Shown here in pieces: positions 12,169-25,147 of a DNA stretch of 64,000 nt. Each line of letters opens with the position of its first letter. Position 1 is the first letter of the stretch. This DNA is from Apiosordaria backusii (taxonomy: Eukaryota; Ascomycota; Sordariomycetes; Sordariales; Lasiosphaeriaceae): contig JAUKTV010000008.1 of NCBI GenBank assembly GCA_030549205.1, forward strand, positions 1,116,001 to 1,180,000. The letters are read 5' to 3'. A program made the position numbers and the translations under genes. The notes under the pieces were generated by a model. It had not been told where the DNA came from. It saw only the letters and a list, made by a program, of their open reading frames with translations, and ran no database searches.

Positions 12169-13820
12169 TGTCTAGTGGGCGCAGCTCCCATTGGGTCTTG
12201 TGGTTACGCAACGGGCTTCGAGTTCGTTGCTCATTTAAGCAGGGCCGGCGGCTTCTCGCAGCAAGTCGCGACCATTCAATGTCAGTTCCGACGGTGTTCT
12301 GTTGCTCCTGGCGCTGTCCTGACGCTCGTCTTGCTTCTTGTTCGGTCTGGGTTTCCCCTGTTGGTTTTTGCGCTTTCTGCGTCGCCGGCAGGTCGTGTGT
12401 CGTCCGGTTCGCGAGGTGGTCGTCGGCTTTGTTGACTCGACTCTCGGTCAGAAGGGTGTGGGTTGGCGGGGCAGTATCCGCGGGCAAGTGTTATTGATGC
12501 TGGTGGCCACGGGGTCGTCTCTCCTCGCAGCGGCGGATTGAAAGCATGCCGGAGTTGTAAGGTTATGGGCAACAAAAAGACACGGGCAATAAAGTCGCCG
12601 TCGTTCCCAAAAGAAATCTCTCCACCCGCGGCACCAGCAACGTGCTCAATGGGTCCTTGTCTGCCACCCAGAGCGGGACCCGGCGCGGCGGCCGGGGCTC
12701 AAGAGGGGCTGAGGATGAGCCGAGGGGTAAAGTTTACAGGGGGCTCCAGGTGGGCCTAGCGCCGTTGACGGATCACTTACAGCACGAACCCACTGACGGC
12801 ATGTCGCACGGGCTGCTAGTAAGGTAACTTCCATGATCCAGTTCATCCATTGTCCAATTCTTGGGTGGATGTCAACAATTGGATACAGACGGGGAATCTA
12901 AATGGTCATCTTCTTCGAATCCGTCCTATAAATCCACAATTATAGTCCCATAGAAACGGCAGGCAGTTTGAGGTTGCCGTACACTACCTTCCCGGTTCCC
13001 TGGTTCCTGGCCACCCTTTCCATCCCCTTTCCCACGGGCAATTACCCCAACCATGTCGTGTGTGGTCTTTCCATTTCCGGCTCTACTCTGGTACCAAAGA
13101 TGTCTCACACTTTCACATGACGAATTTTCTTCTCGGGTTCCCGTTCCCCTCCTTTTCTCTGACTCTTGATGCTGGTTTACCTAATTGCCTACCTAATCAT
13201 ATATGTACACATATACCGAAACTCGGATCATTCTTTCACTCACATCAGTACGCCTTCCGACACTTGGTACTTGGCATTCTGCACACTCCCAGGAATGGCA
13301 ACCCCAAAGTCCAATAAACGGTCCCAAAGCGTGTCATACCTACCCAGCACATGAGTGGCTTCGACAAGTGCTCTTGTCACGGGATGCTTGGCCCGTTTGT
13401 CGTATGCTGGCAATCGAGATGCACGAAGGGATCGCGATGGGTGTGCAACAGATACGCCACTCGGTGCCTGCGTCGCACAACAGCCATCCAGACTGTCTGG
13501 CGGTCAGAGCCTATATCCATGCCTTGAGGACCTCGAGGTGAGCATTCTTCTCAGGTTTTCAGGATGGAAGGTAAGCTTGATCCATCAGCCATGCGGGGCA
13601 CACTCACATACTGCGGCACGTTGGCGGCAAACACTCTGATTTGCTCACTGGCTGGTTATGGACCAGGCAGACATGGCAGACACTGAAATGTCTGCCTGTC
13701 CTCGCAAGCAGCAAGACAAAAGTCGAACATGCGCATGAGCCTCAGACAAAGGTCTTGATTTTGACTCAGTTCAGTTTTCGAGACGCCGACGACACCTTCT
13801 AGTGAAGGTTTGCAGCCTCG
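12169..13820. other. Divergent promoter region ERT1 / HET gene
   Basis: 1.65 kb between two divergent starts. It contains only short, unconvincing frames. The length suits a long ERT1 leader plus the HET-gene promoter. No repeat or RNA gene was seen. Confidence 0.5.
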
Positions 13821-16800
13821 ATGGCCTCACCATCGTGGCACGAGCCAACGTGCAACAGACCTGATGTGAGCTTGACCGACGGCATCCCGTTCTGTATGAG
13901 CTGTGGCTCTATGGGCCCTCTCGATGATCTCGAACCGAGTGAAGCACCCCCGGCCATTCCGATTCTCTCCGGGAAGCGATCTGACCTGTCACTCTCATGG
14001 CCCTTTTCAGTGAAATATGCAGCTCAGTGCACCGACGAAGACGGGAACGATCTCGGAGATGTGCTTCAGTCCATCGTGAAGGATTTGGAGTCATTGGCGG
14101 AGAACAATGGTAACATGCCGCAGGACGCCAAGAAGGAAGCTCAAACCTCAGACATTGGACCCCATTCTTCGTCATCTACACTAGCGCAACAGTATCGCAT
14201 CTATCAGGACAGTTTGGTTTCGTTGGACAGGGTGAATGGGAACGACAGCATTCGTCTGCTCCGGCTCAGTAAAGGAAAAGGCTCGGATCCCCTGCACGGC
14301 ACACTCGAAACCCAGGAGCTCAAATACTTTCCAGAGTATGAGGCCCTCTCATACACATGGGCCGATGCCAATGGTCATGCCAGCCGGACCAAGAAGCTAT
14401 ATCTAGGGAAGGAGTGGACTGTGTTTCCGATCACCACAAACTGCGAAGCTGCCCTTCGCCATATCCGTCTTCCCAACACTGAACGTCATCTCTGGGTTGA
14501 TACTGTTTGCATCAACCAGTTTGACAATCTGGAACGCTCACACCAAGTTCAGCTGATGCCCATGATCTACGCAACCGCCCAACGAGTGCTCATTTATCTC
14601 GGCGAGGATGAACCGCAGCAAAACATGATGTCGAGGCATCTCCCAATGTATTCCAAAGTCATGGAATGGAGCCACAAATGGGATGACTTGGGACCTATTC
14701 TGCAACGTCCCTATTTCTTCCGGAGTTGGATAATACAGGAGATTGCCTCAGCAAAAACAGCCTTGGTAGCTAACGGCAGCTCATGGCGAGTATGGCCTAT
14801 CTATGATAAAAAGACTGACGCCGGTCTGTTTCTTCCTTGGATCAAGGAATTCGAGACACGAAAATACAAGACTTCCAGACATCTGTTTGAGCTGATTACC
14901 GACTGCTGGACATCACAGGCCTACGACCCACGGGACAAGGTGTTTTCTCTCCTTGGAGTTATTTCTGGCGCAGCAGCCGACGGTTTGGTGGCTGACTATA
15001 CACTTACGGTTGAGCAAATGTATGTGTTTTACTCCCGTTGAAAGAAATTGTTTCTTGAAAGATTGACACGGCGATATTAGCCACACAGGTCTCGCTACAT
15101 TTGTATTGAAAAATCATAGGCAAGCGGACCTTCTCAAATATGCAGCTGGGTACGCAAAATCGTCAGGACTTCCCTCATGGGTGCCAGACTGGCATGTGCT
15201 GTCCCGGAACTGGGATATCATGGCTCAGATTAGGTCCTTTCACTCGTTCGACACTCGGGTCAGCTTGACCCACAGCCACCGAATATCATCCTACAGAACC
15301 GAACAGATTCGTGAGCCTTGGTTTATGGACGACATGAGTAAAGTAATGTTTACCGACGTAGACATACACGGCCCAACTGGCTCTTTGTGTATTCCTGGAA
15401 TGAAAATTGAGGAACTTTCCCCGGATCGGTACACAAGCCTTCCATGTCAGCCGCCATTCATCCACTTACCAGACCTTCCACCAGGACACTACGACAGTGT
15501 CACCGACTGCAGTATGACCTGTTTTCGAGGGCCTCTCTTCGTGATAGGCATGACGGGTTCACCAAACGACTCGTCTCGTTTGTCTGTCTGGTTCCTCCAT
15601 GGCATCAACACGCCCGTCATCCTTCGACAGTCCCTCCCTACCAGAAACATCTTTTCTTTTGTCAGCCATTGTTATATACGAGTACAAACGGGTGTCTGCA
15701 TGTTCCGAGGCCTCGCCGAAGGAGACAATTACAACCTCGACAGCTACACCATCAGTGAGAAGGGATACACGATCGGGTCAGTCTCCAGGCACCGGGACAA
15801 GAAAGAGAAGCTTCCTCGCACTATCGTGGACCTCCACAGGAGATCGGTGTTGACGCAACCGCAACACTTGGACTATAATGATGTCACTCAACTCACCATC
15901 AATGACCTCGATGAACTCCATGAAGCTCTCAAGAAGGGTGAGAAGTTGGAAAAGTGTTACGAGTCACAGATTATGTCATTGCAAATGCTGGGCGGGCATG
16001 CAGAAACGACGTGGACAGGGTTTATACAGAGCCAGGTACCGATTGTGCTGCTGCTGCCATCGTTGAGGAAGGTTGATTTGATGGCGCCGGTGGTGTTGCT
16101 GCTTGAGGACTTGGGGGAGTCGCTCAAAAGAATGAGAGAGTTTTGGGGTGAGATTGTGTCGCTTTTGGAGGCGGCCCAACTTTTGGGGAATACTGTTGAG
16201 GGGGTGATACGGGAGAATTATGAACAAAGGGCGGAAGAGCTTGCACATTTGAGGCAGAGGATGTGGGAGCTGGAGAACAATCGGGAGGAGAGAGTTTGGG
16301 ATCATGAGCCTGAGCAGGGGTGGTTGAAGCGGAATGTGAGGGCGCTGTATACCTGTACGACGGAGGAGGAGATGGAGTTGGTGGTGAAGAGAATGGTAGG
16401 GAATTTGGAGGAACGGGGCGGGATTGTTGGCAGTGATGGTGATGGCGAGCAACACCAGCAACAACAACAACGGGATTGGGTGAGGGATGGGCTGCCTTGT
16501 CCGGTGTGGTATTTGATTAGACCGGGGTTGCAAAGCTGGTGGCTGGGGATGAGGAAGGCAGATACGTTGCATGCGAGAGAGCTTTTGATGGACCTGGTGA
16601 ATGGGTGTGGGAATTGGAAGAAGTCGGAGTCGTCGATGTTGTCTGGGGAGTCGGCGCTAGCTGCAGCACCGAGAGAGCCGGGTGATGATGCGGGGACGAG
16701 TGTGAATGAGGATAATATCAAGAAGGCGAGGGTGATGAAGGAAAAGTTTGAGGCGGCAGAGGTGGAGGTGAAGTTGACGATTATGTCGGTCAAGATCTTG

Positions 16801-16866
16801 ATGGAGAAGAGGAAGGAATATGCAAGGTTGATGAAGGGGGAGTGGAAGAAGATTGTGATTGTTTGA
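13821..16866 (+). CDS. HET-domain (heterokaryon incompatibility) protein
   Basis: About 994 residues from two exons, 13821-15019 and 15081-16866, with a 61-nt intron (GTATGT donor, TTGAC branch, TAG acceptor). The HET domain (about 170-330) shows its hallmark blocks: YEALSYTWAD, then WVDTVCINQ with ERSHQVQLM, then AQRVLIYLGE, and RSWIIQEIA further on. HET domains occur in fungal allorecognition proteins where they can trigger incompatibility cell death, but most genomes hold dozens with no assigned partner. There is no WD, NACHT or ankyrin partner domain. The C-terminal 350 residues are helical, charged and Met/Glu-rich, with a short Gln/His run near residue 860. The N-terminal 150 residues are lineage-specific. 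The coding end runs into an AAC/CAA/ATC-rich tract after the stop. Confidence 0.88.
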
Positions 16867-18142
16867 GTCGCTGCAGCGACCTCAACACCGACAATAACAA
16901 CACCAGCATCACCACCGCCAACAGCATCGTCAGTATCACCATCAACAACATCGCCAACGTCACGAGCAACAACAGCAACAACATCGTCAGTACCAAACAA
17001 GAAGAAGAAGAAGAAGATAACAAACGACACGTGCATGCACGAAGGGTCTGGAAAAAGAAATCAGGAAAAGAAAATGGCAAAAGCTCACCGACCAACTTAC
17101 CAACCGGGGAGCCCCATGGAGGTAAGGTGATCGGCTACGAAACCCTCGAGAGGGTTTACTTCGGCTCGCTCCACCTGGAGTGTGGGTTGTCGGACGCGAA
17201 CGGGAGAATCTGGTGTACCTCGAGGGCCTATGCCTGAAACTCCAACTCCCTAATACCAGTGTCCCCTTCTTGGTATAGGTTTACTTATGAAACGTTCGGT
17301 CAGCGTGGGACTCGAACGGGGTGCCTCCTCAAGGTTCCCTTTTGGTGGGGGGATCCAGGATTTGACAACCCGACTCTCCTACCGCTTGGCCATTCGACCA
17401 GGCGGTAGTCATCGAGCTTTTTGCGTTCGTTGAAGAACGAAGTGGTTGACCTAATATATATACCGTGGTTTGGCACTGTGGGCGAGGTTGCTCTTGGGGC
17501 GGGGGAGGGAAGGAGCGAGTTGGGATGAGAAGCGGGAGATGGTGGCAGAATAGGGTGTGGGATGGGTTGCGGTGGTGGATGGGGGGTTGGAGGGGGGTTG
17601 GATCTTTAGATTGTGTTGGATAGGGATAGTGATTGAAAGCAAGCAACGAAGAGCCCTCATGAGCCTTTGGTAAGCTTCCATTCCCGTTGTGAATGGGAGT
17701 GTTGACAAGAGATAATCCTCCCTCGTCAGCTTCTCGTTCTTTGAGTATATGTTCCCAAGGCTGTTGGGTAGACTCGACTTTCTGAATCATCCTGCCGTTC
17801 TTTTGAGTTCAGCCATACCAATGACTTGTTCCTTTTAAAATTATAAAGCCACAGTCTCCGTTACTTCTGCACATTGGGCTTACACAACCAGTCTTTGCTC
17901 ACACAATGGAGCACACTGACAGAACAGTTCCAGACATGGCAGCAGAAGTATGGCCAACGGACCTCTCTATGTTTTCATCGGCTTCTGTGCGCAATTTTCC
18001 ATGATTCAATAGATTCAACACAAACTCATCGTATTGTAGATGCTGGTAGTATCTCTTGTAAAACAAAATCGCAAATGTCATTACTCATTTCCTTCGTATC
18101 CCCACCCATACTTCACCACCCAAAGTTCCATGTTGTTAAAAA
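16867..18142. other. Convergent intergenic region HET / XDH
   Basis: About 1.3 kb. It begins with an AAC/ACC/ATC trinucleotide-rich tract (16880-17010) and contains the tRNA-like element at 17298-17399. The remainder shows only short unsupported frames. Confidence 0.5.
17298..17399 (-). tRNA. Degenerate tRNA-like element (possible tRNA pseudogene)
   Basis: On the minus strand this stretch has an A-box-like TGGCCAAGCGG (17382-17392) and, about 74 bases later, a B-box-like CGTTCGAGTCC (17308-17318), ending in GCTGACC. The 5' GGTC pairs with the 3' GACC, but acceptor pairs 5-7 are poor and the T-stem bases before TTCGAGT do not pair with those after it. A candidate anticodon loop TTGTCAA would give GTC, with a weak stem. 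It could be a decayed tRNA, a tRNA with an intron or long variable arm, or a Pol III-like relic. Identity is not assigned. Confidence 0.35.
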
Positions 18143-21100
18143 CTAAATCGCAATAAAAAAGCTCTTCTCCCCCTCCTTCGGAGTGACCCTCGCCCGCTCC
18201 ACAATCGGATCCCTACACGCCAACCTAATCCTCTCCACCGTCGCCGGGCTCTCCAACCTAAGCAACCCATCCCCTTTATCATCCACCCCAATCTGTGCCT
18301 CAACACCATACTGCTTCCTCGCCGCTTTCAAGGCGTCTCTAATCGCAAAAAAGACTGCACTCCCCATAAAAAGCGGCGGCTCCCCTACCCCTCTACTCCT
18401 CTGTATCGTCCTCAACTCCTTCCACTCCACCCCTTTCAGTAGTGACACGTTAAAAACCTGTGGTATATCCCTAAACCCCGGAATCTTGTAGTTTCCGGGA
18501 CCCCTCGTGGCGAGGTTGCCTTTCAAAGGACCGTTTCTCAGCCAGAGACTTTCTTCCATGGTGAAGAGCCCAAGTCCCTGGATAAACGCCCCCTGGATCT
18601 GACCGTAATCTATGGCGGGATTGATCGACTGCCCGACGTCCATTTTGATGTCTGCTCTTAGGCAAGTCCAGGAGCCGGTTAACGTGTCGATTTCTACCTC
18701 TGCTGCGGTGACGCCTTGGGTGAAGTAGTAAAAGAGTTTGCCTCTGTTTTCCCCCCATACATAACCTATCTCGGGGGTTTTGTAGAACCCCTGCGCGGAG
18801 AGGTTGACACGATCAAAGTAGGCGGCGTGGGCGAGGTCCTTCATGCTGGCGTTAGGGCCGAGTTTTTCCCTGTAGGGCTGCAGGCGGGTGTTGAGTTGCT
18901 GGCAGGCGTTGTAGATTGCGTAGCCGTTTAGATCGGACGATGCCGACGCGGCGGTGGGGGAGGCGTTGGCGACTGTGTTGGTTGCCGTCTCGGAGATGTA
19001 TACCGAGTCAAAGGGCACCCCAAGGGCTTGGGCGGCGATTTGTGTCATTTTTGTGTGGAGGCCCTGCCCCATTTCTGTGCCGCCGTGGGCGACGAGTACC
19101 GAACCGTCGTGGTAGATGTGGACGAGGGCGCCGGCTTGGTTGAGGAAGAGGGCTGTGAAGGAGATGCCGAATTTCGTTGGGATGAGGGCTAACCCGCGCT
19201 TGCGCCATTTGTGGGAGGTGTTGAATTGGTTGATGGCTTCTCGGCGGGTGGTGTAATCACATTCTTGTTGGAGTTGCTTGTACATGAGGGGGATGTGCCA
19301 GTCGGTGAGGGGCTGGTTGAAGTGGGTTTCTTGGAGGGGCTTGTAGAGGTTGATTTCGCGGAATTGCTCGACGGGCATGCCGAGGCGGTCGGCTACTTCG
19401 GACATGTAGCATTCGGCGATGAACATGCCTTGGGGTCCGCCGAAGCCGCGGAAGGCCGTGTTGGAGACGGTGTTGGTTTTGCAGATGCGGCCGCGGACGT
19501 GGATGTTGGGGATGAGGTAGCAGCCGTCCGAGTGTGTCATGGCGCGCTCACAGACGGCGGCGCTGAGATCCCAGGACCAGCCGCCGTTGTTGAAGACGTC
19601 GAGGTCGAGGGCTTGGATTTTGCCGTCTTTGTTGACGCCTACTTTCCATCTGCCTAGGAAAGGGTGGCGTTGGCCAGAGGTTAACATGTCTTCCTCGCGG
19701 GTTAACATGCAGCGGACTGGTCGACGGGTCTTCTTGGCGGCTAGGGCACAATAGGTGCTCAGGGGGACGGATCTCGACTCTTTTCCACCGAAGCCACCGC
19801 CCATGCGCTTGACCTTGACGACGACCTTGTTGGACAGTACATCAAGAACCCGAGCAGCGTATACTTGCGCCTCGTTGGGATTCTGAGTGCTGGACCAGAT
19901 CTCTATCTCGCCATCCTCATGCTTTGGAATGGCAATCGCGGCGTTGGTCTCGAGATAGAAATGCTCTTGACCACCCATTCTGGCTACACCAGTGAAGGTG
20001 TAATCACACTTCTCAAAAGTGCCCTCGGGATCACCCTTCTTGATTTCCCTGAAGAATTTGTAGAAGCTCTCCTTTTCGATGGCCTCTTCAATGGTGAAGA
20101 CGGCGGGGAGCTCCTCGTACTCGACCCTCACAGCGCGAGCACCCTCGGCAGCCCGGGCAGCGGAAGTAGCAAGGACCATACCAATAACCTGGCCAGCTGT
20201 GTGTACCTCATCTTCGGCAAAGAAAACCTCCTCAAAGTGTGGCGCGCCCCAGTGGTTGGCTGCCGAGCTGGGCATGTCGTTCTTGTCAATGTAATCCACT
20301 ACGCCTAGGATATCAAGCGCAGGCGAAAAGTCAACTGACAACAACTTTGCATGCGCTTGTGTTGACAAAACCATGCACCCATACAGCTCGTTCCTTGCTG
20401 GTGGGATATCGTCGGTGTACTGAGCCTCACCAGTAGTCTGCTTCAACGCAGCAACATGAGGATTCGACTTTCCAACAATCTCCTGCACATACGCCGCTGC
20501 AGCTTCCTTATCTTCTGTCCCCGTCGAAATCTCTCTTTCAATCTCCTCCACGGCCTCCTCATCCCGCTCGCCCTCGGCAAACTCCTTCATTGCATCATGA
20601 TAAAACCGATAGAAGAAGCCCAGCGCCAATGACTTTCGATATGAAGCCATACCACCAGGAACCCCAAAACCCAAGTCGAAGTCCTGGCTCAAGGCATTCA
20701 TCGTCCCCTCCAGCGTCTCCAACTCGGCAAACTTCCTCCCCTTCAAAAAATCCCCCGCCCTCTTCGCCGCCACCGTCATAGGCGCCATACCACCATAAAC
20801 CAACCTCGCCTCTTCCACAACCCCCTCCTCGTCTACCCTCACTCTCAACGCAGCCGTCACAATAGCAATATCATCATCCTTCCTCTTCGCCTGCTTATAC
20901 GCCTTGAAAAACTCGCCCTTTTCCCTCGTCACCGGAATTTTGATACTAACCAACACCGCATCCTCTGGTAAACTCGTCTTTCTATACCCCTGGAAAAACT
21001 CCTTCATCGGCAGCTCCGTCGTCTTATCCTGTGACCTCGCGACCAGCACCGCATCCGCAGCCATAAGCACAGGATTCAAATCCGAAATCGGACTCGCAGT

Positions 21101-22334
21101 CACCAAATTCCCTGCCGGCGTCCCGACATTCCTGATTTGCCTCCCAGCAAAGTACTTCAACTGCTTATGCACCGCCGCGAAAACCTGCCCCTTCTTCTCC
21201 CCGTACTTTTCTATTGCTTCCAGCGCCAGATGCTCGAGGTCGGTAAGCGTGATATTCGCCCCTATTTCTAGGCTGTCCTCCTTGAATTCGTATTGCCTCA
21301 ACTCCGGGATATCAGCGACGTAGACAGAGACTGGGTACTGCACCGCCTTGAACTTGATCTCAATCTGCGTCTCTGTGCTCCCACCGATAATTTTCGCCTG
21401 TGGAAAAACAGCCTTGATCTCCAGGAGTTGATCAAGCGTGACAGGTCGGAACCACTTCTTCCTCTTATTCCCAAACGCCAGCGGTTTGAACTCATGTTTT
21501 TTCAGCTGAGGCGGGAAAATGAGTTCCGTGTCGGGGTTATACTCAATAAACCCAGGTGGTGTAAACCGCTTCAGCGCCCCCCCATCCACTTCCACCTCCT
21601 TCCCACACCCACCACCATTTCCATTCCCATTCTCCATACAACACCCCCCTCCCTCCCACACCCACCATTCACCCCACTCTTAACCTTCTTCTTCTTCCCC
21701 GTAGTGGAAAACGTCTGCGCCGCATTCAGAATAGACCTGTACCCAGTACACCTGCACAAATTCCCATCAAACTGCTCCTCGATCTCCTCTTCCGTGATCT
21801 CCTCATTTACCCCCTTGTTCCGTAGCAGCGAGTACAAACTCATGACTATCCCCGGGGTGCAAAAGCCACACTGGGAGCCATTTCCTTTCGCTATTCTTTC
21901 TTGCGCGGGATGGGGGCGGGAGACGTTGCCGATGCCTTCGACGGTGATGACGTGCTTGCCGTCGATGGAGACGAGGGGCGCGAGGCAGGCGTTGACGGAG
22001 GCGTGGTAGATTTTGCGGGTGGTGGGGTTGTAGCCTGAGAGGACGAGGGTGCAGGCGCCGCAGCCGCCTTCTGAGCAGCCACTTGGTAGTGTTAGTTAGG
22101 GGGACAGGAAGGGAAAATATGGGGGGGGAGGGGGGCAGGTAGGGGGGAATAATACAGTTTGGTACCGGTGAGGCCTATGCCTCGGAGGTATTCGAGGAGT
22201 GTAGCTTCCGGGTCGACATCGTCGAGCACGACGCGGGTGCCGTTTAGGTAGAAGGTTATGGTGTCGGAGTATTCGGTGCTCAGGGAGGCGGTAGGGGCGG
22301 TGGAAGGGGTGGTGGCGATGGCGGAGGGTGCCAT
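18143..22334 (-). CDS. XDH: Xanthine dehydrogenase (purine hydroxylase I), frame broken at a homopolymer
   Basis: Oxidises hypoxanthine and xanthine to uric acid with NAD+ in purine catabolism. Two exons, 22334-22156 and 22081-18143, with one 74-nt intron (CTAAC branch, AAG acceptor). Domain order is complete: an N-terminal 2Fe-2S domain ([10 protein letters not shown]), a second 2Fe-2S motif (CGFC and CRCTGYR), the FAD domain ([28 protein letters not shown]), then the molybdopterin domain with [18 protein letters not shown] and the catalytic Glu in [11 protein letters not shown]. Between the Fe-S and FAD parts the frame shifts at a run of six C (21644-21649; G on the coding strand). One extra base joins both halves inside a variable Gly-rich linker, giving about 1,372 residues, the normal family length. 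All catalytic motifs are intact. Confidence 0.93.
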
Positions 22335-23159
22335 CTTGAAAGTGTGGTGTTCGTCTCAAGTGTTGCTCCCTGGGAATGTAAAGACAGGGAGAGAAGAGCT
22401 AAAGTACAACCAGGACCAAGAACCAAACCCAGGAAAAGCAAAAAAGAACAAAGAACCGGTCGGTCGGGGGGAAGGTGTGCTGGTTTATTAATGATAGAAG
22501 TAGTAGGTCAGACACTACCGAGACGAGCCTAGAGATATGATAGGTATTCAAATATCTATCGAATAGCATGGGATGGCACCCGTTGTCCCATGCATAGACG
22601 TCACTAGAGAGGTGTGGCAAGTTCCCTGTGCTCCCCTTATCGGTTGAACGCGGGGGAGGTGGCAGTTGTGGCACATCTCTGCGGAGGTCCCCCGCATGCA
22701 GTCCTTATCCACTTATCGCCGGTGCCCGATCCCAGGTTGTGTCGCCGTTTCTTGTTCATTTCTGGAAGCAAACATTTCCTGTGTGTTAGGTATTGTTGTA
22801 CACTCCGTGACTGACACACACTACACAGCCAATAAGCTCCCAGCCAAAAGATACAACAGCTTGAGAAGTTGAGAAGCCCCCCCAAACCGTTTGCTCAACT
22901 CCCGGCGCTGTTCGCCTTGGGGTTTAAGGTATCGGCCGAGAGCTAGGGGACGTCCCCACTCTTGACGTCGGCCGGCTCTGGCTGAGTGGCTGTCGGCGCA
23001 TTCCATACCCTAACCCTGGATCAACTTCACTCACCCCTCACTCATCCCCTTCTCATCTCACAATATTATTTTCATCTCATGATAATGGTGGCCATTCATT
23101 AATTCATACATCCATTATGCCAGAGAAAGGTAGCTACAACTAACCACAATGATGACTAC
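22335..23159. other. XDH upstream region
   Basis: 825 bases between the XDH start and the ALDH stop, both on the minus strand. It holds the XDH promoter and the ALDH 3' end; no gene was recognised. Confidence 0.5.
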
Positions 23160-24735
23160 TCACTTGGTAAAATGCAAGCACTTGGTGTAAGCATACGACA
23201 GCAGCCCCTGCCTGCCCATCTCACCACCAAACCCACTATCCTTAATACCAGAAAAATACGCCGCAAAGTTCGGCCTCTCACTCTGATTAATCCACACGCT
23301 CCCCGCCTCCAACCTCCTCGCAACCCTCTCCGCCTCCCTCAAGTCCCTCGAGTACACCGACGCCCCCAAACCCGCATTCGCCAAATTAGCCCTCCTAATC
23401 ACATCATCCTCATCCGACCACGACAAAACCGGCAGCACAGGTCCAAACTGCTCCTCCTGCACCAACAAACTCTCCTCCGGCGGCCTACTCACCACCGTCG
23501 GCTCCAACCAAAACCCCTTCCCACTCCCCGTCACATTGACCGTCTTCCCCCCCGTTTTGATCTCATACCCCTTATTCTTACAATCCTCAATAATCCCCTT
23601 CACAATCTCAAACTGCAACTTATTATCCACCGGCCCAAACACACTCGGCACCTCCCCATCCTCCTCCACTTTATACTTCCCCTCCACCTCCTTGACCAAC
23701 CCCTCCAAAAACTCGTCATAAATCTTCTCATGGACATAAATCCTCTTACTCGCAACACATACCTGCCCGGCGTTAAAAAACCCCCCACTGGCAATACTCA
23801 CCACCGCCTTTTCCAAGTCCGCATCAGGTAGCACAATACACGCATCGTTTCCCGCCAATTCCAGCGTAACCTTTTTCAGCGTTTTCGCACAGGCAGCCAT
23901 GACTTTTTTCCCGGTGGACGTCTGCCCAGTAAAAGAGATCTTGTGGATCCCTGGGTGGGAGCACATCAGCGCTCCTAACTCCGCGCCGCCATTCAAGACT
24001 TGGAAGACTCCCGGGGGGAAAATCCCGCGGGCGAGCTCAACCCACTTCATGACTGCGTAGGGGGTGAAAGGGGAGGGTTTGACGATGACGCAGTTGCCGG
24101 TTATGAGGGAGGAGACGACTTTGATGTTGGAGAGGATGAGGGGGAAGTTCCAGGGGCAGATGGCGCCGACGGTGCCGATGGGGATGTGGGTGGAGATGAT
24201 TTTGGTGTGGGCGTCTTCGTGTTGGATTTCATCTTGGAGGGCGTTTTGGGCTGTGATGGGGGGGGGGGGGGGGGGAAGGGGGTTAGTGTGTGGTTTTGGG
24301 TGGTTATGAGGGTGTTTAGGTAGGTAGGTAGGTACTGACAGTAGTAGAGAGATTGGGCGATGGCGGCTTGGACGTCAATGCCGGCTAGGATGGCCTGGGT
24401 GTGGTGTTAGATTTCTGGTTTGGTAGGATCTCATGAAGGTGACGTGAGAAACCCACAGATTTACCCGTCTCCTTTGCGAGGATGTTGGCGAGCTCTTCGC
24501 CATGCTCTTTGAGGTTATCGGCCAGCTTCACGAGGAGGGCCTGGCGCTCAGGAACGGTTGTCTGAGACCAGGTAGTAAAGGCTTTTTGAGCGGCAGAGAC
24601 GGCATCTTCAAAGTCCTCGGTGGCTGCGATCGGGCAGGGCCAGAGTTCATCTTCAGTCCGGGGGTCGGTCACAGTGTGTGTATTTTCACTTCCCCGCAGC
24701 TCGTCGTTGATGATGTTGTAAAACTGGAGCTGCAT
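23160..24735 (-). CDS. NAD(P)+-dependent aldehyde dehydrogenase
   Basis: Three exons, 24735-24457, 24394-24340 and 24250-23160, give 474 residues, a normal ALDH length. Visible family features: PWNFPLILSNIK with downstream VKPSPFTP (Rossmann/cofactor loop), FTGQTSTGKKV, the general-base Glu in TLELAGND and the catalytic Cys in FFNAGQVCVASKR. EEQFGPVLPVL and GSVWIN follow near the C-terminus. The LELAGND variant replaces the commoner ELGG(K). Substrate cannot be read from sequence; a general, betaine- or semialdehyde-type enzyme is possible. There is no signal peptide or peroxisomal tail. Intron 2 contains an 18-G run (24258-24275) and TAGGTAGGTA repeats. The gene lies upstream of and in the same direction as XDH. 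Confidence 0.9.
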
Positions 24736-25147
24736 CTTGGTTCTCTCGGGAGTTCCTGCTTGAGTCTCTGATGGTGTGTTTTATGCGGCGATCGTCACAG
24801 ACAACATGCGAAGGTTCAGCTGGTGGGTGGTGGGCGAGAAGGGGTGGTATATGACCTGACGGCCGCATCCAGGAATATACCCGGGCAGCCGCTTCCCCAC
24901 AGATACAGTAATCCAACGGCCTTTTTTCTGAGAGGGCGCGGAAGGCTCCATCGCCAAGTCGCAACCAGTGGTTGTCATTGTGTCACCGGCTGGATGCGGA
25001 GAAGGAGGGGCTCCATCGTCTAGCGCCTGCGACTTTGATTCCCGGGACGGCAGATCTTGCGGTCATCCTCTCCGTCTCCCGTACACTTCTGAGTGCATCG
25101 AGAACCCAAAAGCTACCCCCTTGGAACATTACGATACACTCATCACT
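24736..25147. other. Divergent region ALDH / broken gene
   Basis: 412 bases between divergent starts. The frame leading into 25148 stays open upstream but with weak coding character, so the true start of the + strand gene is uncertain. Confidence 0.4.

Noticed and set aside
16302..17036. 244-codon minus-strand frame with Val/Asp-rich start
   Set aside because: Antisense to the HET gene end and to the trinucleotide-rich tract, which generates long stop-free frames.
25000..25070. Possible tRNA (CCATCGTCTAG ... GATTCCCGGGAC)
   Set aside because: A weak resemblance to tRNA A- and B-box sequence only; no acceptor or anticodon stem can be drawn.
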